Source of the DNA: Paracoccus sigandri
GTDB lineage: Bacteria; Pseudomonadota; Alphaproteobacteria; Rhodobacterales; Rhodobacteraceae
NCBI RefSeq assembly: GCF_003709565.1
Contig: NZ_QNRC01000006.1
Location: 1-64,000, forward strand
DNA: 64,000 bases
Reading direction: 5' to 3'
The notes beneath the pieces were generated by a model that was given only the letters and a program-made list of their open reading frames with translations, was not told where the DNA came from and searched no databases. Positions 61,684 through 64,000 of this stretch are shown piece after piece. Every line of letters begins with the position of its first letter. Positions within the stretch are counted from its first letter, which is position 1. The position numbers were made by a program, and so were the translations under genes.

Positions 61684-61704
61684 GGGCCGCGCGCGCCGCG
61701 GCCC
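61684..61704 (+). promoter_or_regulatory. Intercistronic stem-loop after chvE
   Basis: GGGCCGCG (61684-61691) and CGCGGCCC (61697-61704) pair perfectly around a 5-nt loop, 10 bp after the chvE stop; a weak GTTTTCC follows at a distance. Probably raises chvE mRNA over the transporter genes. Confidence 0.5.
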
Positions 61705-61745
61705 GTCCCGCCCGTTTTCCGCATCCATCCACCAAGGCCAGCCCC

Positions 61746-63266
61746 ATGTCAGCGCTTCTGGAAATGCGCAGCATCACCAAGACCTTTCCCGGCGTGAAGG
61801 CGCTGGACAATGTCAGCATCTCGGTCCGCGAGGGCGAGATCCACGCCATCTGCGGCGAGAACGGCGCGGGCAAGTCGACGCTGATGAAGGTGCTGTCGGG
61901 CGTCTATCCGGCGGGCAGCTATGACGGGCAGATCACCTATGACGGCCGGCCCGCCGAGTTCCGCACCATCCGCGACAGCGAGGAACGCGGCATCATCATC
62001 ATCCACCAGGAACTGGCGCTGGTGCCGCTTCTGACCATCGCCGAGAACATCTTCCTGGGCAATGAATGCGCCACCCGCGGCGTCATCGACTGGCCCGAGA
62101 CCTTCCGCCAGACCGAGGCATTGCTGGCCAAGGTCGGGCTGCGCGAGACGCCGGGCGCGCGGGTGGGCAGCCTTGGCGTCGGCAAGCAGCAGCTGGTCGA
62201 GATCGCCAAGGCGCTGTCGAAGAACGTCCGCCTGCTGATCCTGGACGAGCCGACCGCCGCGCTGTCCGAAGGCGACAGCCAGGCGCTGCTGGACCTGCTG
62301 CTGGAGCTGAAGGCGCAGGGCGTCACCTCGATCATCATCAGCCACAAGCTGAACGAGGTGCGCCGCGTCGCCGACAGCGTGACGGTGATCCGCGACGGCG
62401 CGACCATCTCGACCATCGACGCGCGCGCCGAGCCGCTGACCGAGGACCGCATCGTGCGCGACATGGTCGGCCGCAGCATGGAGAACCGCTTTCCCGACCG
62501 CCAGCGCCGCGCGGGCGAGGTGGTGTTCGAGCTGAAGGACTGGAACGTCTGGCATCCCGAACAGGCGGACCGGCAGATGATCCGCGACCTGTCGATGACG
62601 GTCCGCGCCGGCGAGGTGGTCGGCATCGCCGGCCTGATGGGGGCGGGGCGGACCGAACTGGCGATGAGCATCTTCGGCCGCAGCTGGGGCCGCAACATCT
62701 CGGGCCAGGTGCTGATGCGGGGCCGGGTGGTCGATGTCTCGACCGTCGACCGGGCGATCCGGGCCGGGCTGGCCTATGTCACCGAGGACCGCAAGACCCT
62801 TGGCCTGATCCTGGAGGAAACCATCCGCCGCAACACGGTCCTGGCCAATCTGGACGCCGTGGCCACCCGCGGCGTGGTCGAGGAGGGCCGCGAGACCGAG
62901 GTGGCCGAGAAATACCGCCGCGCGCTGAGGATCCGCACGCCCTCGGTCTTCCAGAAGGTGATGAACCTGTCGGGCGGCAACCAGCAGAAGGTGGTGCTGG
63001 CGAAATGGCTGTTCACCGACCCCGACCTGTTGATCCTGGACGAACCGACGCGCGGCATCGATGTCGGCGCGAAATATGAAATCTACAGTATCATCAACGA
63101 GTTGAGCGCGGCCGGCAAGGCCGTCGTCATGATCTCGTCCGAGATGCCCGAGCTTCTGGGCATGTGCGACCGGATCCACGTCATGAACCAGGGCGGCTTC
63201 GTGGGCGAACTGGCGGCCGAGGAGGCCAGCCAGGAAGCCATCATGTCGCTGATCGTCAGGGAATAA
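61746..63266 (+). CDS. mmsA: Sugar ABC transporter ATPase MmsA/GguA
   Basis: A 506-residue CUT2 ATPase with two domains: [37 protein letters not shown] and [16 protein letters not shown] in the first; [31 protein letters not shown] and [19 protein letters not shown] in the second. It powers the ChvE-dependent sugar importer. It precedes the permease gene by 9 bp with a GGGGG ribosome site between. Confidence 0.94.
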   Translation: MSALLEMRSITKTFPGVKALDNVSISVREGEIHAICGENGAGKSTLMKVLSGVYPAGSYDGQITYDGRPAEFRTIRDSEERGIIIIHQELALVPLLTIAENIFLGNECATRGVIDWPETFRQTEALLAKVGLRETPGARVGSLGVGKQQLVEIAKALSKNVRLLILDEPTAALSEGDSQALLDLLLELKAQGVTSIIISHKLNEVRRVADSVTVIRDGATISTIDARAEPLTEDRIVRDMVGRSMENRFPDRQRRAGEVVFELKDWNVWHPEQADRQMIRDLSMTVRAGEVVGIAGLMGAGRTELAMSIFGRSWGRNISGQVLMRGRVVDVSTVDRAIRAGLAYVTEDRKTLGLILEETIRRNTVLANLDAVATRGVVEEGRETEVAEKYRRALRIRTPSVFQKVMNLSGGNQQKVVLAKWLFTDPDLLILDEPTRGIDVGAKYEIYSIINELSAAGKAVVMISSEMPELLGMCDRIHVMNQGGFVGELAAEEASQEAIMSLIVRE

Positions 63267-63275
63267 GGGGGCGCC

Positions 63276-64000
63276 ATGCAGGCAACCAGCACCGCGACCG
63301 CGCCGGGGATCGGCGCCTATCTGACCCGGCATATCCGCGAATACGGGCTTCTGTTCGCGCTGATCGCCATCATGGCCTTCTTCCAGGTCGTGACCGGCGG
63401 CACGCTGCTGAGGCCGGTCAACATCACCAACCTGTTCTTGCAGAACAGCTATATCATCATCATGGCGCTTGGCATGCTGCTGGTCATCGTCGGCGGCAAT
63501 ATCGACCTGTCGGTCGGCTCGGTCATGGGCTTCATCGGAGCCTTAGCGGCGGTGATGATCGTGAACTGGCAATTGCCGGTGGGCGTGGCGATCCTGCTGT
63601 GCCTCATGACCGGCATGGCCATCGGCGCGGTGCAGGGCTATTTCGTGGCCTATTGGCGCATCCCCTCGTTCATCGTGACGCTGGCCGGGATGCTGGTCTT
63701 TCGCGGGCTGTCGCTGTGGCTTCTGGCCGGGCAGTCCATCGGCCCCTTCCCGCGCAGCTTCCAGGCGCTGTCCACCGGCTTCATCCCCGACCTGTTCGCC
63801 CTCGATCGCCCGAACGGGCTGGCGCTGGCGGTGGGCGTGGCGGCGGTGCTGCTGATCCTGTGGCTGGGCCTGCGCGCCCGTGCCCGCAACGCCCGCTACG
63901 GGATCGAGGACGAGCCCTGGGGCCTGTTTCTGCTGCGCAACGCCATCGTCGCCGCCGCGCTGCTGTTCGTGACCTGGAAACTGGCCTGGTTCCGCGGCCT
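63276..64000 (+). CDS. gguB: Sugar ABC transporter permease GguB, cut by the window edge
   Basis: An open frame from ATG 63276 (AAGGGGG upstream) to the window end without stop, about 241 residues. It begins MQATSTATAPGIGAYLTRHIREYGLLFALIAIM and contains NITNLFLQNSYIIIMALGMLLVIVGGNIDLSVGSVMGFIGAL, the RbsC/XylH-type permease signature. The extra hydrophilic loop RYGIEDEPWGLF is as in the long XylH/GguB permeases. It forms the channel of the ChvE importer. Confidence 0.93.
   Translation, partial: MQATSTATAPGIGAYLTRHIREYGLLFALIAIMAFFQVVTGGTLLRPVNITNLFLQNSYIIIMALGMLLVIVGGNIDLSVGSVMGFIGALAAVMIVNWQLPVGVAILLCLMTGMAIGAVQGYFVAYWRIPSFIVTLAGMLVFRGLSLWLLAGQSIGPFPRSFQALSTGFIPDLFALDRPNGLALAVGVAAVLLILWLGLRARARNARYGIEDEPWGLFLLRNAIVAAALLFVTWKLAWFRG

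Overview
The window is high-GC DNA (dense ORFs, third positions mostly G or C) whose gene families point to an alphaproteobacterium of the Rhodobacterales, most like Paracoccus; this is inference from gene content, not from a marker gene. A replication and partition locus at 42.6-46.3 kb (DnaA-like initiator, ParA, ParB, iterons, parS-like palindromes) indicates an extrachromosomal replicon (plasmid or chromid) of the DnaA-like type. No rRNA, tRNA or CRISPR array was seen.

Region 1-17 kb is a type VI secretion locus. The leftward operon holds a DUF6931-like gene, tagH (FHA), tssA, tssB, tssC, hcp, tssE, tssF, tssG, clpV and a small EF-hand protein: sheath, tube, baseplate wedge and recycling ATPase. 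No tssJ, tssK, tssL or tssM is present. Instead, the convergent rightward operon (1.2-4.6 kb) encodes two exported proteins, a TolQ/ExbB-like channel, two ExbD/TolR-like proteins (one lacking the transmembrane Asp) and a TonB/TolA-like protein with an unusual C-terminal domain. Two more exported proteins (DUF1036 and peptidoglycan-binding-like) diverge from it and run off the left edge. A second T6SS island at 49.8-54.9 kb carries vgrG, PAAR, a DUF4123 adaptor, a candidate effector, a candidate periplasmic immunity protein and a small unknown gene, coupled by 4-bp stop/start overlaps.

Region 17-24 kb, head to head with the T6SS operon, has a bicovalent-type FAD oxidase coupled to a SAM-cyclase-AAA-TPR signalling protein, an unknown helical protein, and a Crp/Fnr regulator with conserved cAMP contacts.

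Region 23.7-31.4 kb is a pentitol cluster: AraC regulator, sugar ABC transporter, ribitol 2-dehydrogenase, FGGY pentulose kinase and a second SDR. Then come cysDNC (sulfate activation), an RND efflux pair, and a glycine-betaine/proline ABC transporter with a clear promoter and operator-like dyad.

Region 46.3-49.7 kb is a glutarate catabolic unit (LysR regulator, glutaryl-CoA dehydrogenase, class III CoA-transferase). Region 55-59.5 kb has a GSU2403-type nucleotidyltransferase-fold gene behind two tandem operators, an RTX protein and an HTH protein. The right end is the GbpR-ChvE-MmsA-GguB sugar uptake system, its permease cut by the window edge.

A recurring feature is a strong stem-loop straight after the gene for the most abundant product in an operon (hcp and three substrate-binding proteins).
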